The notes below the pieces were generated by a model that searched no databases, was not told the DNA's origin, and saw nothing but the letters and a program-made list of their open reading frames with translations. Made by a program: the position numbers and the translations under genes. 64,000 nucleotides of DNA. It comes from Strigamia acuminata. Taxonomy: Eukaryota > Arthropoda > Chilopoda > Geophilomorpha > Linotaeniidae. Below, one piece after another: positions 1 through 11,869 of this stretch. Location: NCBI GenBank assembly GCA_949358305.1, contig OX442314.1, positions 12,951,060 to 13,015,059 on the forward strand, written 5' to 3'. How positions within the stretch are numbered: the first letter of the stretch is position 1; every line of letters begins with the position of its first letter.

Positions 1-3000
1 CGTATACAAGTCGTATACGACGTGTATACACCTCGTATACGAACGAAGTTTGTGAAAACACAATTTCCAAATAAGACGTATGTGACTACTATGTGTTTTC
101 ATGTCGTAGTAAGTGTCCGGTGGATTTTCCAAACTTCGTTCGTATACGAGGTGTATACACGTCGTATACGACTTGTATACGACTTGTAAACGATTCGTTT
201 ACGATTACGATCAAAATACGAGCTCGTATACAACGCGTATACGAGCGAGTGGAAATCATCGACCATCTCGAATGCGACTCGAATACGATTCGAATACATC
301 TCGAATACATCTCGAATACGAGTCGTACGAGTCAAAGTCCGGGAACGGGTCATCGACTATCTCGTATTCGAGTTGTTACGAGTTCGTATTTTGATCGTAT
401 TCGTATTCGAATCGAATTCGAATCGTATTCGAATCGAATACTAATCGAATTCGAGTCGTATTCGAGATGGTCGATGATTTCCACTCGCTCGTATACGCGT
501 TGTATACGAGCTCGTATTTTGATCGTAATCGTAAACGAATCGTTTACAAGTCGTATACAAGTCGTATACGACGTGTATACACCTCGTATACGAACGAAGT
601 TTGTGAAAACACAATTTCCAAATAAGACGTATGTGACTACTATGTGTTTTCATGTCGTAGTAAGTGTCCGGTGGATTTTCCAAACTTCGTTCGTATACGA
701 GGTGTATACACGTCGTATACGACTTGTATACGACTTGTAAACGATTCGTTTACGATTACGATCAAAATACGAGCTCGTATACAACGCGTATACGAGCGAG
801 TGGAAATCATCGACCATCTCGAATGCGACTCGAATACGATTCGAATACATCTCGAATACATCTCGAATACGAGTCGTACGAGTCAAAGTCCGGGAACGGG
901 TCATCGACTATCTCGTATTCGAGTTGTTACGAGTTCGTATTTTGATCGTATTCGTATTCGAATCGAATTCGAATCGTATTCGAATCGAATACTAATCGAA
1001 TTCGAGTCGTATTCGAGATGGTCGATGATTTCCACTCGCTCGTATACGCGTTGTATACGAGCTCGTATTTTGATCGTAATCGTAAACGAATCGTTTACAA
1101 GTCGTATACAAGTCGTATACGACGTGTATACACCTCGTATACGAACGAAGTTTGTGAAAACACAATTTCCAAATAAGACGTATGTGACTACTATGTGTTT
1201 TCATGTCGTAGTAAGTGTCCGGTGGATTTTCCAAACTTCGTTCGTATACGAGGTGTATACACGTCGTATACGACTTGTATACGACTTGTAAACGATTCGT
1301 TTACGATTACGATCAAAATACGAGCTCGTATACAACGCGTATACGAGCGAGTGGAAATCATCGACCATCTCGAATGCGACTCGAATACGATTCGAATACA
1401 TCTCGAATACATCTCGAATACGAGTCGTACGAGTCAAAGTCCGGGAACGGGTCATCGACTATCTCGTATTCGAGTTGTTACGAGTTCGTATTTTGATCGT
1501 ATTCGTATTCGAATCGAATTCGAATCGTATTCGAATCGAATACTAATCGAATTCGAGTCGTATTCGAGATGGTCGATGATTTCCACTCGCTCGTATACGC
1601 GTTGTATACGAGCTCGTATTTTGATCGTAATCGTAAACGAATCGTTTACAAGTCGTATACAAGTCGTATACGACGTGTATACACCTCGTATACGAACGAA
1701 GTTTGTGAAAACACAATTTCCAAATAAGACGTATGTGACTACTATGTGTTTTCATGTCGTAGTAAGTGTCCGGTGGATTTTCCAAACTTCGTTCGTATAC
1801 GAGGTGTATACACGTCGTATACGACTTGTATACGACTTGTAAACGATTCGTTTACGATTACGATCAAAATACGAGCTCGTATACAACGCGTATACGAGCG
1901 AGTGGAAATCATCGACCATCTCGAATGCGACTCGAATACGATTCGAATACATCTCGAATACATCTCGAATACGAGTCGTACGAGTCAAAGTCCGGGAACG
2001 GGTCATCGACTATCTCGTATTCGAGTTGTTACGAGTTCGTATTTTGATCGTATTCGTATTCGAATCGAATTCGAATCGTATTCGAATCGAATACTAATCG
2101 AATTCGAGTCGTATTCGAGATGGTCGATGATTTCCACTCGCTCGTATACGCGTTGTATACGAGCTCGTATTTTGATCGTAATCGTAAACGAATCGTTTAC
2201 AAGTCGTATACAAGTCGTATACGACGTGTATACACCTCGTATACGAACGAAGTTTGTGAAAACACAATTTCCAAATAAGACGTATGTGACTACTATGTGT
2301 TTTCATGTCGTAGTAAGTGTCCGGTGGATTTTCCAAACTTCGTTCGTATACGAGGTGTATACACGTCGTATACGACTTGTATACGACTTGTAAACGATTC
2401 GTTTACGATTACGATCAAAATACGAGCTCGTATACAACGCGTATACGAGCGAGTGGAAATCATCGACCATCTCGAATGCGACTCGAATACGATTCGAATA
2501 CATCTCGAATACATCTCGAATACGAGTCGTACGAGTCAAAGTCCGGGAACGGGTCATCGACTATCTCGTATTCGAGTTGTTACGAGTTCGTATTTTGATC
2601 GTATTCGTATTCGAATCGAATTCGAATCGTATTCGAATCGAATACTAATCGAATTCGAGTCGTATTCGAGATGGTCGATGATTTCCACTCGCTCGTATAC
2701 GCGTTGTATACGAGCTCGTATTTTGATCGTAATCGTAAACGAATCGTTTACAAGTCGTATACAAGTCGTATACGACGTGTATACACCTCGTATACGAACG
2801 AAGTTTGTGAAAACACAATTTCCAAATAAGACGTATGTGACTACTATGTGTTTTCATGTCGTAGTAAGTGTCCGGTGGATTTTCCAAACTTCGTTCGTAT
2901 ACGAGGTGTATACACGTCGTATACGACTTGTATACGACTTGTAAACGATTCGTTTACGATTACGATCAAAATACGAGCTCGTATACAACGCGTATACGAG

Positions 3001-3026
3001 CGAGTGGAAATCATCGACCATCTCGA
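1..3026. repeat. 551-bp self-complementary satellite array, about 5.5 copies
   Basis: The same sequence recurs every 551 bp (for example at 93, 644, 1195, 1746, 2297 and 2848). All translated frames are identical from copy to copy, so the copies are essentially perfect. Each unit is a large inverted repeat. Arms of roughly 200 bp, dense in 10-bp palindromes such as TCGTATACGA and TCGAATTCGA, surround a loop (first complete one about 601-680). A second fold point lies in the part carrying the words AGTCCGGGAACGGG. Long open frames run through the array on both strands but are by-products of the low-complexity composition. The left end is cut by the window edge, and the last copy diverges near 3027. 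Confidence 0.95.
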
Positions 3027-3735
3027 ATACGACTCGAATTCGATTCGTATTCGATTCGAATACGATTCGAATTCGATTCGAATACGAATACGATCAAAAT
3101 ACGAACTCGTAACAACTCGAATACGAGATAGTCGATGACCCGTTCCCGGACTTTGACTCGTACGACTCGTATTCGAGATGTATTCGAGATGTATTCGAAT
3201 CGTATTCGAGTCGCATTCGAGATGGTCGATGATTTCCACTTGCTCGTATACGCGTTGTATACGAGCTCGTATTTTGATCGTAATCGTAAACGAATCGTTT
3301 ACAAGTCGTATACAAGTTGTATACGACGTGTATACACCTCGTATACGAACGAAGTTTGGAAAATCCACCGGATACTTACTACGACATGAAAACACATAGT
3401 AGTCACATACGTCTTATTTGGAAATTGTGTTTTCACAAACTTCGTTCGTATACGAGGTGTATACACGTCGTATACAACTTGTATACAACTTGTAAACGAT
3501 TCGTTTACGATTACGATCAAAATACGAGCTCGTATACAACGCGTATACGAGCGAGTGGAAATCATCGACCATCTCGAATACGACTCGAATTCGATTCGTA
3601 TTCGATTCGAATACGATTCGAATTCGATTCGAATACGAATACGATCGAAATACGAACTCGTAACAACTCGAATACGAATCAAAGTCCGGGAAACAAAAAT
3701 CGACCATCTCGTATACGATTCGAAAGCGAATCGAA
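3027..3735. repeat. Inverted and diverged copies of the 551-bp satellite unit
   Basis: The TCGAATTCGA-rich arm and the loop recur here in the opposite orientation to the array on the left; the loop is at about 3357-3434 and reads as the reverse complement. The segment with AGTCCGGGAACGGG is also inverted at about 3140-3160. Small substitutions separate it from the perfect copies at 1-3026, for example in the arm at 3230-3330. The junction therefore makes one more large hairpin at the end of the array. Confidence 0.85.
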
Positions 3736-3750
3736 TACGATTTCGCGTTG

Positions 3751-4462
3751 AAGAAGGGCAAAACTCGTACTCGACTCGAAAACGAGTCGAATACGATTTC
3801 GCGTTGAAGAAGGGCAAAACTCGTACTCGACTCGAAAACGAGTCGAATACGATTTCGCGTTGAAGAAGGGCAAAACTCGTACTCGACTCGAAAACGAGTC
3901 GAATACGATTTCGCGTTGAAGAAGGGCAAAACTCGTACTCGACTCGAAAACGAGTCGAATACGATTTCGCGTTGAAGAAGGGCAAAATTCGTACTCGACT
4001 CGAAAACGAGTCGAATACGATTTCGCGTTGAAGAAGGGCAAAACTCGTACTCGACTCGAAAACGAGTCGAATACGATTTCGCGTTGAAGAAGGGCAAAAC
4101 TCGTACTCGACTCGAAAACGAGTCGAATACGATTTCGCGTTGAAGAAGGGCAAAATTCGTACTCGACTCGAAAACGAGTCGAATACGATTTCGCGTTGAA
4201 GAAGGACAAAATTCGCATTCGACTCGAAAACGAGTCGAATACGAATTCGCATTCGACTCGAAAACGAGTCGAATACGATTTCGCGTTGAAGAAGGGCAAA
4301 ATTCGCATTCGACTCGAAAACGAGTCGAATACGATTTCGCGTTGAAGAAGGGCAAAATTCGTACTCGACTAGAAAGCGAGTCGAATACGATTTCGCGTTG
4401 AAGAAGGGCAAAATTCGTACTCGACTAGAAAGCGAGTCGAATACGATTTCGCGTTGAAAAAG
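3751..4462. repeat. 56-bp minisatellite, about 12-13 copies
   Basis: A unit beginning AAGAAGGGCAAAACTCGTAC repeats every 56 bp (3751, 3807, 3863 and so on), with a short variant unit near 4225-4265 and more divergent last copies. Each unit contains the palindrome CTCGACTCGAAAACGAGTCG. Because 56 is not a multiple of three, all frames of one strand stay open, giving spurious frames of up to 431 codons on the minus strand. About two related units flank the foldback core at about 8480-8580 and 9220-9315, so the array looks like an expansion of a motif from that element. Confidence 0.93.
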
Positions 4463-5419
4463 GGAAAAACTCGTACGCGATTCAGTGAAACTAAATTTAC
4501 ATGTGCGCGTTGACGCGCGCGATTCGTGTGTTCTACGTGAGTAAATAGAGTGCGCGTCACATATGAATACAAAATGTCGACCATGCGTCGCCACGATGCC
4601 AGTGGACGAATTCTGCGAATTCGTGCAAACGCAGAAAGTTAAAAATATTCAAATTTGACGCCCACGATGACTCGTTCGTAGTAGACGCCTCCACAACTGC
4701 TTTTGAAAAGAATTTGATAAATGTTTGGAAATAATATTTAGGATTTTCTTTAATCATATCAGGAAACTGAAAACAGAAATAAAGTTTATACATTGGAAAT
4801 TTTTTATCCTTTTCGCGGATTGGCGTCCGCGAAATCCGCATTTCGGGGGAGACTATTCTGCGGATTCCGGGTGGACCAAACTCTTCCGAAAAATGTCCGG
4901 GGTGGTGTTGGGAGTGTCGATAGACTGTTTTGTGTCAAGGTTGCCAATTTTCATGTAAGTATTGGAAGGTTCATTTCTGTGCATTCTCATATATTTTTTT
5001 TCACAGGAGCAATGAGGCGCGATAAAGGGGGATCAAGCGAGAGTGAAAAAGATAAACTTGTTTACGTCTCAAATGCGCGTTCGCGATGGAATACGAACTT
5101 GGAATCGACTCCAATACGCGTTCGCGTCGCATACGAACGCATTTACAACTCGTTTTCGACTTTGATTAAAAAGGAACAAATATGATTAAAAATCAACAAA
5201 AATATACAAAACTTGATAAGAAATGTATAAACATTGATTAGAAATCGACAAAAATCGACTGAAATCTGACAATAATCGAATAAAATCGGACAATAATCAA
5301 TTCAGAATGACAAATAACAATTACAATTGGTAAAAATTGACCAAAAATACAGAAAAATCGATTAAAAACCAGCAAAAACAAACAGAAAACGATTAAATCA
5401 ATTAAAAATCAACAAATAA
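4463..5419. other. No recognised gene; AT-rich spacer
   Basis: Nothing here reads as a known protein. The first 100 bp still carry GCGCG-rich motifs from the satellite edge. A short hairpin, CGCGGATTGGCGTCCGCG, lies at about 4816-4833. From about 5170 the sequence is A-rich, with loose repeats of AATCAACAAAAAT and CTGACAATAATCG type. Short open frames at 4725-5185 show no recognisable domain. Confidence 0.5.
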
Positions 5420-6682
5420 CCAAAATTGCCCTCAACACACCCCAACAACCTTCCACCACTCAAATTACACCGGAAAAAAACAAATTCAAACCGAAAAATC
5501 AACAAAGAATGCCAAAAAAAATATTGCAAACAAAGAGATAAGATCAATTCTCGAGGCAAATTCTCACCACAAAACAACGCATCGCCGCCGACATCAACTT
5601 TTTAAATTTGAGAAACTCGCGTTTTTACGTGTACCGGTGCAGTACCGGGACCGCGGTACTTGTACTGCGGTATACATTTAAGTGTACAGTGCACAACACT
5701 ACTGTTTATTTTTAATGATCCAATAAATAAAATTTGAAACAAAGTTGAGTGGAATTGTACGTTTCTCGTATATTAAAGTTTTTATTTTTTAATTTTTTTT
5801 GTTCCATACTAGAATGGCGATTCGATACTTTTGTAGCTCGAATTCACTGATATAAACGTGGTCGGTTTTCATCACGCGTCAATGCGCTCGTGCAATAGTA
5901 TAGGCGCGCATGGCTTGATGCGCACAAAACTTGCAAAACTTGCACGGAATTTGGTCAATTTTTGACAAATTTCAGCAGATTTTTGCCTATATTTGACAAA
6001 TTTCCACTGATTTTTGACAATATTTGACCCAACAACTGCGCCACGTTCCAGGCGCCGGTTTAGGCATTTTAGACCCGTTTTAGACCGTTTTAGATGGCGA
6101 AAACGTTCTCTCCATCATTTTCTACCCCTGGGTGAGGTTTTCAGCGTTCATGATTGATGAAAAAGCTGTTTTCTAACTAGCTGTCCCATTGCTAGTTTTG
6201 GCGTCAGGTTTTAGCAACCTTCCGATCCGACTCTGTCGTCTGCACGACCTCCAAGACTGTTTTAGGGTTAATTTGAGTCAAATAATTCATTCTGGGGGTT
6301 GTTTTGGGTTTTTTACAAGTGTGTTTTTGTAGTTTTTATTGGTTTCAAACATTGTCAATTCTTTATACAAGTGTAACTTTCATTTCTCTGTATTTTGAGA
6401 ACTTTGCATTGCAGCAAAGTTCATTTCTTGCCCCTTAATTATTGTGTAATTGTTGGTTTTGAAGCCCGTTTTTTAACAATAACTTTATTTGAAGTGCCTA
6501 TTGTTTCAGGCACGTGCTTCCACGTGCCTTTTATTGTTGAGCAATTTCTTGGGCAGTTGCGCTCCTGTTGCTAGCATTGCCGCGCGTTCTCCGCGCGCGT
6601 ACTCGCGTTTCGCATCACACACATTCGGATTCGATGGCCTATCGCGGCGGCACATTGTGTGGCATAGCGCGGCACGTTGCAA
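5420..6682. repeat. Outer, shortened direct copy of the foldback arm
   Basis: The segment matches the left foldback arm in the same orientation. About 5420-5770 corresponds to 6780-7060, and about 5930-6682 corresponds to 7615-8367 (offset 1685 bp). It lacks the middle part (about 7250-7640) found in the arm. The match stops abruptly after GCACGTTGCAATT at 6682, where the arm itself continues ACGTGACG. It contains the shared text around GCGCCACGTTCCAGGCGCC (6030-6060). No coding function is visible. Confidence 0.8.
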
Positions 6683-8860
6683 TTGCTAATGCTACGGTCG
6701 ACGGCGATTCGCATGCGCTATCCGCTGCATCAAACCCCAAATACCGATAAAAAATCGCTGAAAACACTAATCCCGACCCAAAAACCGCCAAAATTACCCT
6801 CAACACACGCAACAACCTTCCACCACTTAAATTACACCGGAAAAAAACAATTTCAAACCGAAAAATCAACAAAAAAGGCCAAAAAAATATTGCAAACAAA
6901 GAGAAAAGATCAATTATCGAGGCAAATCCCCACCACAAAACAACGCATCGCCGGTATACACTTAAGCGTACAGTGCACAACACTACTGTTTATTTTCAAT
7001 GATCCAATAAATAAAATTTGAAACAAAGTTGAGTGGAATTGTACGTTTCTTGTATATTAAAGTTTTTATTTTGTTTGTTTACACTTAATTTTTTTTTTCC
7101 ATCATAGAATGGCGACTCGATACTTTTGTAGCTCGAATTCACTTCGTAAACGTGGTCGGTGTTCATCACGCGTCAATGCGCTCGTGCAATAGTATAGGCG
7201 CGCATACAATTTGATGCGCGCAAAACTTGCAAAACTTGCACGGAATTTGGGCAATTTTTGACAAATTTCAGCAGATTTTTGCCTGTATTTGACAAATTTC
7301 AGAAGATTTTTGCCTATATTTGACAAATTTCAGAAGATTTCCTCAATCCTCAAACATTTGCTGAAATTTCTCATAAAATTTCTAAAATTAATTGAAATTT
7401 GTCTGAAATTTGTCTGGAATTTGTCAAATATTGTCAAAAATCCGTGGAAATTTGTCAAATACTGGCAAAAATCCATGTAAATTTGTCAAAAATTGCCATA
7501 ATTCGGTGCAAATTGTGTTAGATATTGGAAAAATTTATTTTAACGCTTCCAACGCGCCAGTAAATCGCGCGTGCACACGCATGGATTTTTCGTCATAGTT
7601 GGATGCGCGCAAACCTCACGTAACTTGCGCCAAAATTTGGCAATTTTTGACAAATTTCAGCAGATTTTTGCCAGTATTTGACAAATTTCCACTGATTTTT
7701 GACAATATTTGACCCAACAACTGCGCCACGTTCCAGGCGCCGGTTTAGGCATTTTAGACCCGTTTTAGACCGTTTTAGATGGCGAAAACGTTCTCTCCAT
7801 CATTTTCTACCCCTGGGTGAGGTTTTCAGCGTTCATGATTGATGAAAAAGCTGTTTTCTAACTAGCTGTCCCATTGCTAGTTTTGGCGTCAGGTTTTAGC
7901 AACCTTCCGATCCGACTCTGTCGTCTGCACGACCTCCAAGACTGTTTTAGGGTTAATTTGAGTCAAATAATTCATTCTGGGGGTTGTTTTGGGTTTTTTA
8001 CAAGTGTGTTTTTGTAGTTTTTATTGGTTTCAAACATTGTCAATTCTTTATACAAGTGTAACTTTCATTTCTCTGTATTTTGAGAACTTTGCATTGCAGC
8101 AAAGTTCATTTCTTGCCCCTTAATTATTGTGTAATTGTTGGTTTTCAAGCCCGTTTTTTAACAATAACTTTATTTGAAGTGCCTATTGTTTCAGGCACGT
8201 GCTTCCACGTGCCTTTTATTGTTGAGCAATTTCTTGGGCAGTTGCGCTCCTGTTGCTAGCATTGCCGCGCGTTCTCCGCGCGTGTACTCGCGCGTTTCGC
8301 ATCACACACATTCGGGTTCGATGGCCTATCGCGGCGGCACATTGTGTGGCATAGCGCGGCACGTTGCAATTACGTGACGTGGCACGTTGCTGTTACGTGA
8401 CGCGATAGCCAGTATTTAAGCAGGGGATTCCATCATCGTTTACACAAATGCGCATTGCAACGTGGAGGCGCATTCGAGTCCTTTTCCCAAGCGAAATCGT
8501 ATTCGATTCGCTTTCGAATCGAATACGAGTTTTGTCCTTTTTCAACGCGAAATCGTATTCGATTCGCTTTCGAATCGTATACGAGATGGTCGATGATTTT
8601 TGTTTCCCGGACTTTGATTCGTATTCGAGTTGTTACGAGTTCGTATTTTGATCGTATTCGTATTCGAATCGAATTCGAATCGTATTCGAATCGAATACGA
8701 ATCGAATTCGAGTCGTATTCGAGATGGTCGATGATTTCCACTCGCTCGTATACGCGTTGTATACGAGCTCGTATTTTGATCGTAATCGTAAACGAATCGT
8801 TTACAAGTCGTATACAAGTTGTATACGACGTGTATACACCTCGTATACGAACGAAGTTTG
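6683..8860 (+). repeat. Foldback left arm
   Basis: Outer part (6683-7100) is A-rich. 7240-7720 is a patchwork of TTTGACAAATTTC and GATTTTTGCC words repeated about every 30 bp. 7700-8380 holds the block shared with the outer direct copy. 8380-8440 is a promoter-like stretch, and 8470-8860 is the TCGTATACGA-rich palindromic core. It is matched base for base by the right arm over nearly its whole length. Confidence 0.85.
8376..8425 (+). promoter_or_regulatory. Promoter-like segment facing the foldback loop (left arm)
   Basis: Two TTACGTGACG words (CRE/ATF-like TGACG cores) 27 bp apart are followed by the TATA-like TATTTAAG at about 8413. The mirror copy lies at 9373-9422 on the minus strand, so the two would fire toward each other. 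Function is inferred only from motif arrangement. Confidence 0.25.
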
Positions 8861-8937
8861 GAAAATCCACCGGATACTTACTACGACATGAAAACACATA
8901 GTAGTCACATACGTCTTATTTGGAAATTGTGTTTTCA
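8861..8937. repeat. Foldback loop, shared with the satellite units
   Basis: The only stretch of the foldback without a complementary partner. It begins GAAAATCCACCGG and ends near GTGTTTTCA. The same 77-bp loop is present in every 551-bp satellite unit, and again in reverse orientation near 3357-3434. This shared loop is the clearest evidence that satellite and foldback have a common origin. Confidence 0.85.
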
Positions 8938-11107
8938 CAAACTTCGTTCGTATACGAGGTGTATACACGTCGTATACAACTTGTATACGACTTGTAAACG
9001 ATTTGTTTACGATTACGATCAAAATACGAGCTCGTATACAACGCGTATACGAGCGAGTGGAAATCATCGACCATCTCGAATACGACTCGAATTCGATTCG
9101 TATTCGATTCGAATACGATTCGAATTCGATTCGAATACGAATACGATCAAAATACGAACTCGTAACAACTCGAATACGAATCAAAGTCCGGGAAACAAAA
9201 ATCATCGACCATCTCGTATACGATTCGAAAGCGAATCGAATACGATTTCGCGTTGAAAAAGGACAAAACTCGTATTCGATTCGAAAGCGAATCGAATACG
9301 ATTTCGCTTGGGAAAAGGACTCGAATGCGCCTCCACGTTGCAATGCGCATTTGTGTAAACGATGATGGAATCCCCTGCTTAAATACTGGCTATCGCGTCA
9401 CGTAACAGCAACGTGCCACGTCACGTAATTGCAACGTGCCGCGCTATGCCACACAATGTGCCGCCGCGATAGGCCATCGAACCCGAATGTGTGTGATGCG
9501 AAACGCGCGAGTACACGCGCGGAGAACGCGCGGCAATGCTAGCAACAGGAGCGCAACTGCCCAAGAAATTGCTCAACAATAAAAGGCACGTGGAAGCACG
9601 TGCCTGAAACAATAGGCACTTCAAATAAAGTTATTGTTAAAAAACGGGCTTGAAAACCAACAATTACACAATAATTAAGGGGCAAGAAATGAACTTTGCT
9701 GCAATGCAAAGTTCTCAAAATACAGAGAAATGAAAGTTACACTTGTATAAAGAATTGACAATGTTTGAAACCAATAAAAACTACAAAAACACACTTGTAA
9801 AAAACCCAAAACAACCCCCAGAATGAATTATTTGACTCAAATTAACCCTAAAACAGTCTTGGAGGTCGTGCAGACGACAGAGTCGGATCGGAAGGTTGCT
9901 AAAACCTGACGCCAAAACTAGCAATGGGACAGCTAGTTAGAAAACAGCTTTTTCATCAATCATGAACGCTGAAAACCTCACCCAGGGGTAGAAAATGATG
10001 GAGAGAACGTTTTCGCCATCTAAAACGGTCTAAAACGGGTCTAAAATGCCTAAACCGGCGCCTGGAACGTGGCGCAGTTGTTGGGTCAAATATTGTCAAA
10101 AATCAGTGGAAATTTGTCAAATACTGGCAAAAATCTGCTGAAATTTGTCAAAAATTGCCAAATTTTGGCGCAAGTTACGTGAGGTTTGCGCGCATCCAAC
10201 TATGACGAAAAATCCATGCGTGTGCACGCGCGATTTACTGGCGCGTTGGAAGCGTTAAAATAAATTTTTCCAATATCTAACACAATTTGCACCGAATTAT
10301 GGCAATTTTTGACAAATTTACATGGATTTTTGCCAGTATTTGACAAATTTCCACGGATTTTTGACAATATTTGACAAATTCCAGACAAATTTCAGACAAA
10401 TTTCAATTAATTTTAGAAATTTTATGAGAAATTTCAGCAAATGTTTGAGGATTGAGGAAATCTTCTGAAATTTGTCAAATATAGGCAAAAATCTTCTGAA
10501 ATTTGTCAAATACAGGCAAAAATCTGCTGAAATTTGTCAAAAATTGCCCAAATTCCGTGCAAGTTTTGCAAGTTTTGCGCGCATCAAATCGTATGCGCGC
10601 CTATACTATTGCACGAGCGCATTGACGCGTGATGAACACCGACCACGTTTACGAAGTGAATTCGAGCTACAAAAGTATCGAGTCGCCATTCTATGATGGA
10701 AAAAAAAAATTAAGTGTAAACAAACAAAATAAAAACTTTAATATACAAGAAACGTACAATTCCACTCAACTTTGTTTCAAATTTTATTTATTGGATCATT
10801 GAAAATAAACAGTAGTGTTGTGCACTGTACGCTTAAGTGTATACCGGCGATGCGTTGTTTTGTGGTGGGGATTTGCCTCGATAATTGATCTTTTCTCTTT
10901 GTTTGCAATATTTTTTTGGCCTTTTTTGTTGATTTTTCGGTTTGAAATTGTTTTTTTCCGGTGTAATTTAAGTGGTGGAAGGTTGTTGGCGTGTGTTGAG
11001 GGTAATTTTGGCGGTTTTTGGGTCGGGATTAGTGTTTTCTGCGATTTTTTATCGGTATTTGGGGTAACGCATGCGAATCGCCGTCGATGCGTCGACCGTA
11101 GCAAGTG
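8938..11107 (-). repeat. Foldback right arm, cut by the assembly gap
   Basis: Reverse complement of the left arm, ending in the run of N at 11108. The outermost bases (11060-11107) still match the left arm around GGTCGAC and GGCGATTCGCATGCG, so homology had not ended where the assembly stops. Confidence 0.85.
9373..9422 (-). promoter_or_regulatory. Promoter-like segment facing the foldback loop (right arm)
   Basis: Exact mirror of 8376-8425: two TTACGTGACG words and a TATTTAAG on the minus strand, pointing at the loop. If both are active, convergent transcription would give double-stranded RNA from the core. Confidence 0.25.
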
Positions 11108-11307
11108 NNNNNNNNNNNNNNNNNNNNNNNNNNNNNNNNNNNNNNNNNNNNNNNNNNNNNNNNNNNNNNNNNNNNNNNNNNNNNNNNNNNNNNNNNNNNN
11201 NNNNNNNNNNNNNNNNNNNNNNNNNNNNNNNNNNNNNNNNNNNNNNNNNNNNNNNNNNNNNNNNNNNNNNNNNNNNNNNNNNNNNNNNNNNNNNNNNNNN
11301 NNNNNNN
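11108..11307. other. Assembly gap (200 N)
   Basis: A run of 200 unknown bases, probably a scaffold spacer of arbitrary length. It separates the foldback right arm from a truncated retroelement; either element may continue inside it. Open frames that cross it are not meaningful. Confidence 0.98.
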
Positions 11308-11758
11308 TCATTTCGCTAGTGACTTTTACTCCCTCGAGCCTAGCTTGCTCACGGAGTGCGTCCATCATGGTTACACGCACGGGAGAATGAGAAACTTCCA
11401 TATTGGAGTTCTCAGAATCTTGATGCGCTGCACCTTGGACTGGTGATGAATTCAGCGAGTGCTCCGCACTTGATGATTGAATTCGTAAATTCAAATCATT
11501 GTTTTGCGACTTGGAACGGCCACTTCCAGTTGGGTTGTTTAAGTCCAACTGGCCGCTTGGCGGGGATGGCTGTTGTCGCTCCAACGCTTGCGTGAATTCA
11601 TTCACGATTAACTGTGCCGAGTTACAGTTAGCTGTTTGATCCATGGTTTCAAACAGTTCTTGTGACTCAGTCACTTCTTGATCCACGACTGGTAGATCGA
11701 TCGCCACTCGTCTCTTCGCCGGCCTTCCTCTCGGTCTCTTCTCTGAAGGAGTCGCCAT
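11308..11758 (-). CDS. Gag-like N-terminal fragment of a retroelement
   Basis: About 150 codons from the ATG at 11758 to the gap edge. The protein starts with a basic, AT-hook-like stretch (EKRPRGRPAKRR, residues 7-18) and continues as a Ser/Gln/Asn-rich, probably disordered region. I do not recognise the family. The call as gag rests on position: it is the first frame about 90 bp downstream of a retroviral-type primer-binding site. Alternatives are a host AT-hook protein whose 5' UTR happens to contain tRNA-like sequence. The 3' end is lost in the gap. Confidence 0.45.
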
Positions 11759-11849
11759 TTTTCAATGAGGATTTAGAAAGAATAGAGAAGAAAGATAAGC
11801 AAGATAAAAATGGCGGGTAAATTTTAACTAACAAAGTTATACAATGACT

Positions 11850-11867
11850 ATCCCGGACGGGCCCCCA
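11850..11867 (-). promoter_or_regulatory. tRNA-Pro primer-binding site
   Basis: The plus strand reads ATCCCGGACGGGCCCCCA, which is what the 3' end of a tRNA-Pro including its CCA looks like. The minus strand is therefore an 18-base primer-binding site beginning TGGGGG. It is followed by a short leader and an open frame on the same strand, as in LTR retroelements. Two bases (11868-11869) separate it from a TGCTGCG that would be the inner LTR terminus. Confidence 0.7.
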
Positions 11868-11869
11868 CG

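Larger units (their letters stand above)
6683..11107. mobile_element. Giant foldback element with arms of at least 2.17 kb around a 77-bp loop
   Basis: Position x pairs with position 17798 minus x over the whole span. For example 7289-7480 is the reverse complement of 10318-10509, and 8174-8377 that of 9421-9624. The arms (6683-8860 and 8938-11107) are nearly identical; differences appear mainly at the outer end, e.g. the short insertion around 6715-6735. No transposase-like frame is present, so if mobile it is non-autonomous, comparable in layout to foldback (FB-type) elements. The right arm runs straight into the assembly gap, so its true outer end is unknown. The inner 450 bp of each arm is the satellite sequence of 1-3735. 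Confidence 0.85.

Noticed and set aside
93-3138. Repeated open frames of 73-215 codons on both strands
   Set aside because: They are identical in every 551-bp satellite unit, occur in several frames at once and consist of R/Y/S/T/I-rich low-complexity text; a product of the palindromic repeat, not genes.
3751-4462. Possible CRISPR array
   Set aside because: Units are contiguous tandem copies without unique spacers, and the window is clearly eukaryotic.
3299-4594. 431-codon minus-strand frame with the repeated RFRVEYEFCPSSTRNR motif
   Set aside because: It runs through a 56-bp tandem array where all three minus frames are open; no start context, domain or codon signal supports it.
6639-7021. 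Frames in the foldback arms (repeated at 8174-8377, 9421-9624 and 10815-11390)
   Set aside because: They appear in mirror copies and in direct copies with frameshifts, show no protein family, and some cross the N gap.
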